64,000 nt of DNA. It comes from Paraburkholderia fynbosensis. Its GTDB lineage: Bacteria; Pseudomonadota; Gammaproteobacteria; Burkholderiales; Burkholderiaceae. The DNA is taken from assembly GCF_902859935.1 (NCBI RefSeq), contig NZ_CADIKI010000012.1:62001-126000 (forward strand), given 5' to 3'. How positions within the stretch are numbered: position 1 is the stretch's first letter; every line of letters starts with the position of its first letter. The notes under the pieces were generated by a model, which saw only the letters and a list, made by a program, of their open reading frames with translations, had not been told where the DNA came from and did no database searches. The position numbers and the translations under genes are program-made. This document shows, in pieces, positions 45,886-54,922 of this stretch.

Positions 45886-46132
45886 TATTTCCCCCATCCC
45901 CGTGAGACCAAGCCGCATATGAACGATTTGAATGTGCGCTATCGAAGTCGGCGAGCATATTTCATTTTCATGTCTGTTAAATGACGTCAAGCCGACGAAA
46001 ATTTATCTCAAAAAGCCTTTCGTAATTAATTACATCTCTCTGTCAAATTCCCTCGTCAAACTTTCCCCGGCGGTCGTTCGTGCAAGGAACGCGCGCGGCC
46101 CGTCCCCAACGCGAGAGAGAGAAATCATTCAA

Positions 46133-47710
46133 ATGAACAAGAAACTGATCTGCGCGACGCCCATCGCGATCGCAGCGGCACTGAGTCTGTACGCGTGCGG
46201 CGGCAGCGAAATCACGCAGCCTGACATCACGTCGATCAAGACGGTCGTGGTGATCTACGCGGAAAACCGCAGCTTCGACAATCTGTACGGCAACTTCCCG
46301 GGCGCGAACGGTCTGCAGAACGTGAGTGCGGCGAACTCCACCCAGGTGGACCGCGACGGCACGCCGCTCGCGACGCTGCCGCAGGTATGGAACGGCCTCA
46401 CGCAAACCGGCGTGACGCCGGTGGTCACGCAGGCAATGACGGCCAACCTGCCGAACACCCCGTTCGCGATCGACGACCCGAAGGGTTTCAACACGCCGAT
46501 CACCGCGACGACGCGCGACCTGTATCACCGCTTCTACGAGAACCAGATGCAGATCAACGGCGGCAAGAACGACAAGTTCGCCGCCTGGGCGGATTCGGGC
46601 GGCCTCGTGATGGGCCACTACTCGCTCAACGCCGACAAGCTGCCGCTCTGGAAGATCGCGCAGCAATACACGCTCGCCGACAACTTCTTCATGGGCGCAT
46701 TCGGCGGCTCGTTCCTGAATCACCAGTGGCTCGTCTGCGCGTGTACGCCGATCTATCCGAACGCGGACAAGAGCCCGGCAGCCGCCTCGATCTCGGCGGT
46801 GGAAAGCGACGGCGTGACGCTCAAGGTCGCGTCGAACTCGCCGGCCTCGGCGCAAAGCGGTCCGCCAAAGTACGTGCTGTCGGGCAACCTGACGCCGGAC
46901 TTCTACGCGATCAACACGATGCAGCCGCCGTATCAGCCGAGCGGCAACAAGGCGGCCTCCGGCGGCGACGCGAAACTCGCCGATCCGAGCCTGGCGACCA
47001 CGCTGCCGCCGCAGACGCAGAAGCACATCGGCGATCTGCTGAACGACGCAAAGGTGTCGTGGGCCTGGTACGGCGGCGCATGGGGCGCGGCAACCGCGGC
47101 GGCGCAGGACGGCACACCGAACGTGATCTACGGCGCGAACCTGACGGCACCGAACTTCCAGCCGCACCATCAGCCGTTCAACTACTTCGCCGACCTCGCA
47201 CCGGGCACCGCAAACCGCGCACAGCATCTGCTCGACGGCGGCATGGGTGGCTCCGAGTTCATCAAGGCAATCGACGCCGGTACGCTGCCGCAGGTATCGT
47301 TCTACAAGCCGCAGGGCAACCTGAACGAGCACCCGGGCTACACCGACGTCGCGAGCGGCGACCAGCACATCGCCGACGTGATCTCGCATCTGCAGAAGAG
47401 CCCGCAGTGGAACAACATGCTGGTGGTCGTGACCTACGACGAAAACGGCGGTTTCTGGGATCACGTCGCGCCGCCGAAGGCCGACCGCTGGGGCCCGGGC
47501 ACGCGCATTCCGGCGCTGATCATCTCGCCGTACGCGAAGAAGGGCTATGTCGATCACACGCAGTACGACACGACGTCGATCCTGCGCTTCATCACGCATC
47601 GTTACTCGCTGCCGACGCTGCCGGGTATCGCGGCGCGCGACGCGGCGCTGACCAGCAACGGCGGCAAGCCGCTGGGCGATCTGACCGCCGCGTTGAATAT
47701 CAAGCATTAA
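46133..47710 (+). CDS. acpA: Acid phosphatase / phospholipase C superfamily lipoprotein (AcpA-like)
   Basis: Exported phosphoesterase (PF04185 type) of 525 residues. The lipobox is LSLYAC at about residue 18, followed directly by the domain. Metal and nucleophile motifs are YAENRSFDNLYGNFPG at the N-terminus and VVTYDENGGFWDHVAPP near the C-terminus. The mid-region FMGAFGGSFLNHQWLVCACT matches AcpA-like acid phosphatases as I recall them, as opposed to the larger two-domain phospholipases C. The Shine-Dalgarno (GAGAGAGAG) is rather distant. Divergent from the peroxidase gene across a 247-bp AT-richer gap. Confidence 0.82.
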   Translation: MNKKLICATPIAIAAALSLYACGGSEITQPDITSIKTVVVIYAENRSFDNLYGNFPGANGLQNVSAANSTQVDRDGTPLATLPQVWNGLTQTGVTPVVTQAMTANLPNTPFAIDDPKGFNTPITATTRDLYHRFYENQMQINGGKNDKFAAWADSGGLVMGHYSLNADKLPLWKIAQQYTLADNFFMGAFGGSFLNHQWLVCACTPIYPNADKSPAAASISAVESDGVTLKVASNSPASAQSGPPKYVLSGNLTPDFYAINTMQPPYQPSGNKAASGGDAKLADPSLATTLPPQTQKHIGDLLNDAKVSWAWYGGAWGAATAAAQDGTPNVIYGANLTAPNFQPHHQPFNYFADLAPGTANRAQHLLDGGMGGSEFIKAIDAGTLPQVSFYKPQGNLNEHPGYTDVASGDQHIADVISHLQKSPQWNNMLVVVTYDENGGFWDHVAPPKADRWGPGTRIPALIISPYAKKGYVDHTQYDTTSILRFITHRYSLPTLPGIAARDAALTSNGGKPLGDLTAALNIKH

Positions 47711-48027
47711 GGACTGGCAGCCGGGCGCGGCGCGTTGGTTTCGGCCCGGCTATCCATGCCGGCCCTCGCGGGTCGGCAACACGCAATCGACAAGCAACAG
47801 TCCGCCTGACGGCGAGACTTCGACGGGCAGCTTCGGCTGCCCTTTTTTTCGTCCTGCGCATGGCCGGCGTGGCCTGTGCGCTTCTCCACCGTCGAGGCGC
47901 GCGTCGGCCGCACGCGTTTTCGTGAGCGGCGTATGCTTCGACCGAAGGCGCGAGCGTTCCCATCGATGCCGCTCGCCATCCTTCCTCACGCGCGGCAGCA
48001 CTGCCCGCTCATCAGGAGTTCGACAAG
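47711..48027. other. 317-bp gap between acpA and the DUF427 gene
   Basis: Contains a strong terminator at 47825-47849 and, at its end, AGGAG before the next start. Nothing else coding was seen. Confidence 0.5.
47825..47849 (+). terminator. Rho-independent terminator after acpA
   Basis: GGGCAGC, loop TTCG, GCTGCCC and seven Ts: a textbook stem with a stable tetraloop, about 115 bases after the acpA stop. Confidence 0.9.
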
Positions 48028-48411
48028 ATGACTGAAAGAACCATCAAGGTCCCCGGTCCCGCTCATCCCATCACGGTCGAGCCAGCGCGGGCGCGCGTGG
48101 TCGTGACCGTAGCCGGACGGGTGATCGCCGATACGCACAAGGCGCTGGTGCTGCGCGAAGCGGCGTATCCGCCGGTGTATTACGTGCCGCGCACCGATGC
48201 GGACATGACGTTGCTTGAGCGCACCGATCATTCGACTTACTGCCCGTATAAGGGCGACTGCGCGTACTACAGCGTACCGATCGGCGGCGAGCGGACGGTG
48301 AATGCGGTGTGGACGTATGAGGCGCCGTACGCGTCGGTGAAGGAGATCGCGCAGCATCTGGCGTTTTATCCCGACCGCGTTGATTCGATCGACGTGCAGG
48401 CGGACAACTAG
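48028..48411 (+). CDS. DUF427-domain protein
   Basis: 127-residue single-domain protein of unknown function (PF04248). It contains the family-typical YVPRTDADMTLLERTDHSTY followed by CPYKGDCAYYSV, and ends HLAFYPDRVDSIDV. AGGAG lies 10 bases before the ATG. It stands alone between acpA and tRNA-Arg. Confidence 0.85.
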   Translation: MTERTIKVPGPAHPITVEPARARVVVTVAGRVIADTHKALVLREAAYPPVYYVPRTDADMTLLERTDHSTYCPYKGDCAYYSVPIGGERTVNAVWTYEAPYASVKEIAQHLAFYPDRVDSIDVQADN

Positions 48412-48631
48412 AAACTGCCTGTGCACGTGAGGGCATGCGATCTCTTCACTGACGCTCACATCGACCACGAACCCGGCAGCCCATTGGATACCACGAGGAG
48501 CGGCGTAGTGAGTGGACTGAGAACGTGCGTGGAACGGTGCGCCGAACTGCTAGCTGCGATGAGCAACCGCGAAACGCAAACGAAGCGCGTTCAATCTGCC
48601 TGGATACGACAATCCCACATCGCGCAAGCGA

Positions 48632-48666
48632 AATGCGCTGCGCCGCGAACGGCGGCGCAGCGCATT
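48632..48666 (-). terminator. 15-bp hairpin downstream of tRNA-Arg
   Basis: AATGCGCTGCGCCGC / GCGGCGCAGCGCATT, perfect over 15 bp with a 5-base loop, 20 bases beyond the 3' end of the tRNA on the minus strand and followed there by TTTCG. Probably its terminator. Confidence 0.65.
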
Positions 48667-48686
48667 GGAACCACACTGATCTGAAG

Positions 48687-48760
48687 TACGGCAGGAGGGA
48701 CTCGAACCCCCCACCCTCGGCTTAGAAGGCCGATGCTCTATCCAGCTGAGCTACTGCCGT
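48687..48760 (-). tRNA. tRNA-Arg (anticodon TCT)
   Basis: Read on the minus strand: acceptor ACGGCAG/CTGCCGT, D-stem GCTC/GAGC, anticodon stem TCGGC/GCCGA with loop CTTCTAA, T-loop TTCGAGT, discriminator A; 74 bases. The CCA end is not encoded. Decodes AGA. Confidence 0.95.
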
Positions 48761-49069
48761 AATGGAGTGAGGCGATGCAACAACCGCGCACTACATGCAT
48801 CGCCCGCAATGAAAACCCGCGTACGGGAATGTTGGAACCTGGGCTCGCAAGCCACCGGTTCGCGCATACCGAAATTGTAACTGACCGGGCCGGCGAGCGG
48901 ACACCCGGCGCCACGCGCTATGGGCCGCTTCGATCCGGCGACCCTCGCCAAGGCACGTCAGGAAACTCATCCACACGCATAAACAAACGGGCCCGGCAAC
49001 TTGAGCCGGGCCCGGATTATAACCGATCGCTCCCTGCGCGCGAGTACGCGAAGGCCATGCCGAACACCC

Positions 49070-49900
49070 TCAGGCCGGTTGCGGATGCAGCGCAAACCAG
49101 CCGAGGAACACGATCCCCGCGATCACGCAGTACACGCCGAACGAAGCCAGGCGTCCACGGCCTTCGAAATAGCGCATCAGAAAACGCACGCTGAGATACG
49201 CGGCGATCGCAGTCAGCACGCCACCCAGCAGCGCGTCCGCGAGTTGGCCCGGCGCATGGAACAGCTTCGGCAATTCCAGCACGCCGGCCGCGAAGATGAT
49301 CGGCGTGCCGAGCAGGAACGAGAACTCCGCCGCCTTCTCCGCGGTCAGGCCGGCCCCATTGCCGGCGATCATCGTCAGGCCGCTGCGCGAGAAACCCGGA
49401 ATCAGCGCGCCGATCTGCGCGAGGCCGACAAAGAACGCCTGGCGGAACGTCAGCTTTTCCGGCGACTGATGCGCGCGCGAACGTTGCAGGCGATCCCCGA
49501 ACCACAGCAGCACGCCGTTCACGATCAGCGCGATCGCGACGATTCGCAGGTCGTGAAAAATCCGCTCGAGGCGCTTTTCGAGCAGCAACCCGACCAGTCC
49601 CGCCGGAATCGTGCCGATGATCAGCGCCCACATCATGTGCGCGTCGTCGTTACGACGTCCCCCGAACGAAGCGAAGAAGCCGCGCACCAGCGCGCACCAG
49701 CGCTTGCGGAAATACCACAGCAGGGCGAACGCGGTGCCGAGGTGCAGGGCGACGAGGAACGGCAGCAACTGCGGCGCATGTTTGTCGATATGCATGCCGA
49801 ACAGGGCGGGCACGAGCAGCGTATGACCGAGGCTACTCACCGGGAACAATTCGGTGACGCCCTGCAGCACGCTCAGAAAAATCAGAAACGACAGATTCAC
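49070..49900 (-). CDS. uppP: Undecaprenyl-diphosphatase (UppP/BacA)
   Basis: Integral membrane phosphatase that recycles the undecaprenyl carrier for peptidoglycan and O-antigen synthesis; its dosage affects bacitracin sensitivity. It is 276 residues with LQGVTELFPVSSLGHTLLVP and PGFSRSGLTMIAG, the two conserved catalytic regions, in a multi-helix protein. I chose the GTG at 49900 (first residues MNLSFLIFLSVLQG) because AAGGA lies 8 bases upstream and the length matches; longer ATG readings add a basic segment foreign to the family. Confidence 0.92.
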   Translation of the reverse strand: MNLSFLIFLSVLQGVTELFPVSSLGHTLLVPALFGMHIDKHAPQLLPFLVALHLGTAFALLWYFRKRWCALVRGFFASFGGRRNDDAHMMWALIIGTIPAGLVGLLLEKRLERIFHDLRIVAIALIVNGVLLWFGDRLQRSRAHQSPEKLTFRQAFFVGLAQIGALIPGFSRSGLTMIAGNGAGLTAEKAAEFSFLLGTPIIFAAGVLELPKLFHAPGQLADALLGGVLTAIAAYLSVRFLMRYFEGRGRLASFGVYCVIAGIVFLGWFALHPQPA

Positions 49901-50204
49901 GCGGCGGTCCTTGTAAGGAAAATGTGAGATAAATGCACGCCGCCAAACGGAAATCGGGCGAGCAAAAACGCACCGATTATGCCTGGCCGCAATGTCAGCG
50001 CCAAGCGTCGAAGTCACATTCGGGGAAATATTGATGCGCTGCGTCACAGCTGGAAACCGTTGTTACGCCGCGGCAAAGAAACGGGGCTGCCGGAAGCGGC
50101 CCTGGTTTGATTGCAGAGAGTGAGGCGGGTAAGACGAGGCTTGAACTAGATCCCGCGCGAGGTCCGCCCTGACCCAGCGGCTACGCGCAAAAAAAATGCC
50201 GCAA

Positions 50205-50291
50205 TCAGCGTTCGAGCTTGTGAAAGAAGTAGAAGGTGCTTGCCGCGAACATGCCGAACAAAGCCAAACCCATTGCCATTGCGAGATCCAT
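50205..50291 (-). CDS. 28-residue membrane miniprotein
   Basis: Reads MDLAMAMGLALFGMFAAS, then TFYFFHKLER and stop. One hydrophobic helix is followed by a short charged tail, so it is probably an inner-membrane single-span peptide. A perfect AGGAGG sits 4 bases before the ATG, which is the main reason to believe it. It lies alone between uppP (same strand, 304 bp downstream) and the divergent epimerase-like gene. I do not recognise a family; it is in the size range of respiratory or membrane-complex accessory peptides, but nothing here shows a partner. Confidence 0.6.
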   Translation of the reverse strand: MDLAMAMGLALFGMFAASTFYFFHKLER

Positions 50292-50527
50292 AACGCCTCC
50301 TGAGCCGGTCTCGCCCGGTAGCCGCAGTACCGGGCAGTCAGACGAATTATCGTTAGGGATCGCCTTTTTGCGACACCCCGCAATTTCCCCAGAAGGGTTT
50401 CCCCGTAGCGCAAAGCAGCGCAAAATCCTTTTCTCGCATAGCGCCGGACAGCCGCTGCGCGGGCCGCAGCAAAACACGCCCGCGCCGCCGTTGCCACTTT
50501 CAACCCTCACTGACCAGCTAATCGACC

Positions 50528-51436
50528 ATGCCGCTTTCCCCGCAACAGGACATTCTCGAGATCGCCCAGGACGCCTCCGTGCTCCGCTTTTCGCCGCAAG
50601 CCGGCGGTCGTCTGCTGTCGTGGACGATCGACGGCGAAGAGGTGATCCATTGGCCCGAACACGCCGATTGGAGCCAGCCGGCGCGGATTCGCGGCGGCAA
50701 TCCGCTGCTCTTTCCGTTTCTCGGCCGGCATCGCGTCGATGGCGAGATCGGCTTCTGGCGCGACGCCAGCGGCACCGTGCGCGAGCTGCCGATGCACGGC
50801 TTCGCCCGCGACCTGCCGTTCGAAGCGCACGCCGACGTTCACGGGGCCGGTCTGCGCATGGTCCTGAGCGACAGCGCAGCGACTCGCGCCGGCTATCCGT
50901 TCGGTTTCCGTTTCGAGGCGGCGTATAGCCTCGTCGATGCGCGAACGTTGGACGTCACGTTCACCACCACCAATACCGGCGACGCGCGCCTGCCCTACTA
51001 CGCCGGCCATCACTTCTATTTCACGCTGCCGCACACACAGCGGGGTGAAACCACGATCGAACTGCCGCGCACCGAGCGGCGCTACCAGCAGGCCGATGGC
51101 TCGATCAGCGCCGCCGAGCCGGGCGAAGCTCGCTATACGCTCGACGAAGCGCGCATCCTCGACCGCTTCCATTGCCTTGCCGGTACGCCGGATCAGCCGG
51201 TGCGGCTCGTCGCGCCGGGCCTCGAACGGGTCGTCACGATCGATCTGCAACGGCCGGGCTCAGTGCCCTGGTACGCGGTCACGACATGGACCGAAGCCGC
51301 CGAGTCGGACTTCTACTGCGTCGAACCCTGGCTCGGTCTGCCGGACGCGATCCACAACGGCATGGGATTGCGCTGGCTCGAACCGGGACAAACCGAGACG
51401 GCGGCGCTGCGCATCGGCGTCGAAAAGACGGCTTGA
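50528..51436 (+). CDS. Aldose 1-epimerase-family protein
   Basis: Galactose-mutarotase-like fold of 302 residues, acting on a sugar or sugar phosphate. It shows GGRLLSWTIDGEEVIHWPE, GNPLLFPFLGRH, HGFARDLPFE (the family His-Gly-Phe motif), YYAGHHFYFTLP with the second conserved His, and FYCVEPWLGLPDAIH containing the catalytic-type Glu. Closer to the hexose-6-phosphate epimerase or YihR-like groups than to classic GalM by these segments, but I would not fix the substrate. Confidence 0.83.
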   Translation: MPLSPQQDILEIAQDASVLRFSPQAGGRLLSWTIDGEEVIHWPEHADWSQPARIRGGNPLLFPFLGRHRVDGEIGFWRDASGTVRELPMHGFARDLPFEAHADVHGAGLRMVLSDSAATRAGYPFGFRFEAAYSLVDARTLDVTFTTTNTGDARLPYYAGHHFYFTLPHTQRGETTIELPRTERRYQQADGSISAAEPGEARYTLDEARILDRFHCLAGTPDQPVRLVAPGLERVVTIDLQRPGSVPWYAVTTWTEAAESDFYCVEPWLGLPDAIHNGMGLRWLEPGQTETAALRIGVEKTA

Positions 51437-51607
51437 GAGCTGGGGCGCTTGAGGCTTTGGCAGCCGCCTTTGCAGCGGCTTTCCGCCCCGGCCTTGACGA
51501 CGTTGTCACGGACTTCAGTCGCCGGTTTTCACCGATCCGCACGGCCGCCCCGCATCACATGCCGCGCCGCGTCGCGCACCTCGCAGGTCCGCCCTGCCGC
51601 GCCCTTT

Positions 51608-51637
51608 TTGGATGCTGCAGTGCAAAACCGTTAGAAT
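51608..51637 (+). promoter_or_regulatory. Candidate promoter of the LysM/M23 gene
   Basis: TTGGAT, 18 bp, TAGAAT; about 65 bases before the start codon. Confidence 0.4.
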
Positions 51638-51702
51638 CGGACGCTTTGCATCTACCTGCCACGTGATCGGGATCGGCGCGCGGCAGCGCTTTGCGAGGTC
51701 CA

Positions 51703-52398
51703 ATGCTGGGAACAACAATGATGAAACGACTCGCCTGCGCGTCGTTGCTGGCAGTGCTCGCCGCGTGCGGGTCGGCGCCGGTGGGGCCAGGCTTCTATCG
51801 GGTCGAACGGGGCGATACGCTGTCGAAGATCGCACGCAGTAACCGGCAATCGGTGCAAAGCATCGTTCGCTGGAACAACCTGACCAATCCGGACAGCATC
51901 GAGGTCGGCCAGGTGCTGCGCGTCGCGCCGCCGGGCGGCACGGCATCGACGAGCGGTGCGGTGCGCAGCCGCGGCAATGGCAGCGCGTCGGCGGCGCCGC
52001 GCCCCGCACCGGCGGAAAGCGCGCCGGCGTCGACGATCTCGCTGGTGTGGCCGGCCGACGGCACGGTGATACGGCGCTTTAACGGCGCCAATTCGAAGGG
52101 CATCGACATCTCGGCGGCAGCGGGTACGCCTGTGGTCGCCGCGGCGTCCGGTACGGTGGTGTATGCGGGCAACGGCTTGCGCGGTTACGGCAATCTGCTG
52201 ATCCTCAAACACGATTCTGAGTATCTGACCGCCTACGCGCACAACCGCGTGCTGCTCGTGAAGGAAGGCGAATCGGTCAAGCGCGGTCAGAAAATCGCCG
52301 AGATGGGCGACACCGATACCGACCGCGTGATGCTGCATTTCGAGCTGCGCTATCAGGGCCGGTCGATCGACCCGTCCCAGGCGTTGCCCCCGCGCTGA
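51703..52398 (+). CDS. LysM / M23-type lipoprotein (NlpD/EnvC-like)
   Basis: Cell-wall-associated lipoprotein of 231 residues. Lipobox VLAAC near residue 26; LysM domain about 35-80 (YRVERGDTLSKIARSN); Ser/Ala/Pro linker; C-terminal LytM/M23 domain (FNGANSKGIDISAAAGTPVV, LLILKHDSEYLTAYAHN). The metal-site His and Asp of an active M23 peptidase (HxxxD...HxH) are not present: KGID replaces HxGxD. It is therefore probably an amidase activator, as NlpD is. GAGG lies 5 bases before the ATG at 51703; ATGs at 51718 and 51721 are alternatives. Confidence 0.82.
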   Translation: MLGTTMMKRLACASLLAVLAACGSAPVGPGFYRVERGDTLSKIARSNRQSVQSIVRWNNLTNPDSIEVGQVLRVAPPGGTASTSGAVRSRGNGSASAAPRPAPAESAPASTISLVWPADGTVIRRFNGANSKGIDISAAAGTPVVAAASGTVVYAGNGLRGYGNLLILKHDSEYLTAYAHNRVLLVKEGESVKRGQKIAEMGDTDTDRVMLHFELRYQGRSIDPSQALPPR

Positions 52399-52598
52399 AC
52401 CCATGCGAAGCGCCACGCGTCGTCAGCGTATCCGCCGGGTGCTTCGACGTTTTTGTGGGCCGCCGTTCCGCACGCCTTGGCGCGCCGGGCATGCGCCCTG
52501 CAAGCGGAGCGCGGGAACCTGGCGTGCTATAAAGCGCTCAATTCAGAAAGACCCGGCCTCGCGCCGCGTCTTTCTCTGTTATCTGTAAGGAATCTGCA

Positions 52599-52925
52599 AT
52601 GAAGAGCGCATTGGCGGCCGTCGCGACGGCCGCAGCGGTCGGTCTCGGCCTGTTGACGTTGGGCAGCCTCGGCGGCTGCTCCAGCACCACCACCATGACT
52701 TACCTGCCGAGCGGCGACACCGGCTTCGCGATCAACTGTAGCGGCAGCGACGCGAGCGCCAGCTGGGCGCAGTGCTACAAGCAGGCGGGCGAAGTCTGCG
52801 GCAACTACGGCTACGACGTCGTGTCGAAAGACGTCGACAACGGGGCGACCTCGGGCGGCTCGGTCGGCGGCATTTTCGGTGCGAATGTGAAAAACCGATC
52901 GATGGTGGTTCGCTGCAAGCAATAA
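52599..52925 (+). CDS. Small putative lipoprotein
   Basis: 108 residues. The signal peptide ends LGSLGGC, a lipobox with Cys about residue 27. The mature part has four Cys (NCSGSD, QCYKQAGEVCGNYGYD, VRCKQ), enough for two disulfides. AAGGA lies 8 bases before the ATG, and TATAAA at 52528-52533 is a -10 candidate. Function unknown; probably envelope-located. Confidence 0.7.
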   Translation: MKSALAAVATAAAVGLGLLTLGSLGGCSSTTTMTYLPSGDTGFAINCSGSDASASWAQCYKQAGEVCGNYGYDVVSKDVDNGATSGGSVGGIFGANVKNRSMVVRCKQ

Positions 52926-52962
52926 AAGCGGCTGCGGCATACGTGCTCTCGCGCCGCGCGAG

Positions 52963-53070
52963 TTAGCGGCCGCGCCAGCGTCCGGAGCGCGGATCGATGC
53001 GCGCGGCAAAGCGGAACAGCACGCTGAGCGCGATCGGCCAGACGCCGAGAAAAATGGTTAACCAAGTCAT
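52963..53070 (-). CDS. Possible 35-residue membrane peptide (weak)
   Basis: Starts MTWLTIFLGVWPIALSVLF with a basic tail ending RWRGR. The pattern of one hydrophobic helix plus basic end is peptide-like, but no good ribosome site precedes the ATG at 53070. Kept only as a candidate. Confidence 0.25.
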   Translation of the reverse strand: MTWLTIFLGVWPIALSVLFRFAARIDPRSGRWRGR

Positions 53071-53146
53071 GGCCGGCGCGATGAAAGATAGTCTTTCATG
53101 ATCCATTGCACATATGAATCCCCGGTGACTCATGCGGCTAACGGAT

Positions 53147-53174
53147 AAAAAAAAGCCCGGCACGAGGCCGGGCT
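53147..53174 (-). terminator. Leftward terminator in the AT-rich gap
   Basis: AGCCCGGC / GCCGGGCT with loop ACGAG; on the minus strand it is followed by nine Ts. It can only end a transcript coming from the right, i.e. the pentapeptide gene or an RNA inside 53180-53760. Confidence 0.8.
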
Positions 53175-53760
53175 AACGGGGGTTCGGCGCATATCGGCAA
53201 AGGACCGGTTCACCATGCGCCAGAACGAAATGTAACAACCCCTATTTACATGCGCAATCGATTAATTTCGCAGTCAATGTGACGCGGCGTACGGAATCGG
53301 CGCGCCGGGAACAAAAATTGTCGGGATTAAGCCGGTTAAAACCGCCGCGCGCTTCGACCGCCGACATAATCGATGTGCCAAGTCGAAAACCCGAATGCCG
53401 CGGCGAACCGCACGAAACAAGGCTCTGGAAAAACTCGCGCCAATGGCCTGACGAAAGGCCTCTGGCCGATTTTAACTAACCGGTACAGCCTTAAACCGAC
53501 GCTTAACGCTTTGCGTATCTGCGTGCGCCAACGCACCAAACAAATGGATTTAACCGATAATCAAGCCCGGACTACCGACATTATTTGTTCACAAGAAAAT
53601 TCGCTGACAGCGGAATAACAATAGTATCAAATCAACCGACCAATTTTGATCTCGAATCCAAACGACCTTCTGAGCCCGACATTCAAATGACAAATACCGG
53701 CGCAATCGTTTGGCTTGTCCGGATTAACGAATCCGGCTGGCCAGAAACTAAAAGCAGAAT

Positions 53761-54495
53761 TCACATCACTCGCAAGCCGAGTTCGGTGACGAGCACCGCG
53801 GCCTGCTGATGCGAAATCGTCGCGCCTTTGAAAAGCGCGGCATCGACGAGCCGCACGCCACTCAGATCCGCCTCGCGCAGGTCCGCGCCGTCGAAACGTG
53901 CGCCCTTCAGATGCGCATCCTTAAGGCTGCCGCCATCGAAAACCGCCTCGCGGAAATCGACTCCGGCGAGGTCGGCGTCGGAGAAATCGAGCTGCTCCAG
54001 TGTGGCCTTGCGAAACGACAGGCCGCGCAGATGCGCGCCCACGAGCAGGGTTTCGGCAAAGCTCAATCCCAACGCCGCGCAAGCCTCGAAATTCGCGCCG
54101 GTCAGCTTGCAGCCGCGAAACGACGCCGACGCGAGCTTCGCGCGCCGCCAGCTGGTGTTGTTCAGATCGCTCGACTCAAACGTGGCGTCGACCAGATCGG
54201 CCGAGCCGAAATCCGCCTCACGCCCACGGCAACGGACCCAGCGGGTATGCGAGAGCGCCGCGCCGAAAAAGGAAGTCTCCGCGATCGTGCAGCGATGAAA
54301 TTGCGCACCGCGCAGATCGAGTCGCGACAGATCGGTGCCCTCGAAATCGCAGTCGGTGAAATGAAGCGGCACGGGGTGGCCGGCATCGGCGTGGCGCGTA
54401 GCGAGCAGGCGCTCCACCTCGGCGCGTGTGAGCGTGGCTTCGCTCATGGCGCCGCTTGGCGTGCCCGCGGCGGGCGTCGTTGAATCCAGTGACAT
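53761..54495 (-). CDS. Pentapeptide-repeat protein
   Basis: 244 residues. Runs of A(D/N)LXX-type repeats (TDLSRLDLRGAQF, ANFEACAALGLSF, ADLAGVDFREAVF, ARFDGADLREADL) predict a right-handed quadrilateral beta-helix over about residues 50-220. The N-terminus is a short helical or polar region; the C-terminal end (ISHQQAAVLVTELGL) is a cap-like helix. Some such proteins (Qnr/MfpA) mimic DNA and protect gyrase, but no feature here shows that. An in-frame ATG 16 residues in (MSEATLTRAE) is an alternative start. Confidence 0.82.
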   Translation of the reverse strand: MSLDSTTPAAGTPSGAMSEATLTRAEVERLLATRHADAGHPVPLHFTDCDFEGTDLSRLDLRGAQFHRCTIAETSFFGAALSHTRWVRCRGREADFGSADLVDATFESSDLNNTSWRRAKLASASFRGCKLTGANFEACAALGLSFAETLLVGAHLRGLSFRKATLEQLDFSDADLAGVDFREAVFDGGSLKDAHLKGARFDGADLREADLSGVRLVDAALFKGATISHQQAAVLVTELGLRVM

Positions 54496-54604
54496 GAAGG
54501 TTCAGAATCGATTTTCGAAAGACCTCAAGCGTACCGGAACGCGCGCCGCCCTGGCGGCCCGCGCCGATGGTTTATAGTAACGGCCCCGTCAGAACCCGCT
54601 TACG

Positions 54605-54922
54605 ATGACTTCCAACGACGCCACCCACAGCACCCACAGCCCGCTGTACGCCAAGCTGCTCGCCGAGACCGCGAAGATCGGCTGGACCGAACTCGAACGC
54701 TTTTTCGCGCGCGGCATGCTGCTGCGCGTCGCACGCGATCTCGATCTCGTGAGCGTCGCCGAAGCGATCGCCGGCGACGACACCACCCAGGTCACGCAAT
54801 GGCTGTCCGCCGGCCTCGTCGAGCGCGTGCAGGCGGAGACCGCCGCCGATTTCGCGGCGCGCGACCCCGACCTGTGGGCGGTCGTGGTGTCGCCGTGGGT
54901 GTGCGTGCAGGAACGCACTTGA
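54605..54922 (+). CDS. DUF2288-family protein
   Basis: 105 residues, uncharacterised family: YAKLLAETAKIGWTELERFF, then ARGMLLRVARDLDLVSVAEA, ending LWAVVVSPWVCVQE. A -10-like TATAGT lies at 54573-54578, 26 bases before the ATG, suggesting a short leader. It overlaps the start of the MATE gene, so the two are co-expressed. Confidence 0.82.
   Translation: MTSNDATHSTHSPLYAKLLAETAKIGWTELERFFARGMLLRVARDLDLVSVAEAIAGDDTTQVTQWLSAGLVERVQAETAADFAARDPDLWAVVVSPWVCVQERT

Larger units (their letters stand above)
52926..53760. other. 835-bp convergent gap, AT-richer than its surroundings
   Basis: Between two convergent genes. From about 53180 to 53760 the base composition drops visibly, with many TTAA and AAAT runs, and codon patterns of the open frames (53279-53479, 53373-53618) differ from all true genes here. 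It holds a leftward terminator at 53147-53174, a hairpin CCGGATT-AACG-AATCCGG at 53719-53736, and a weak 35-codon minus frame at 52963-53070. It may be an untranslated RNA region or a decayed insertion. Confidence 0.55.
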
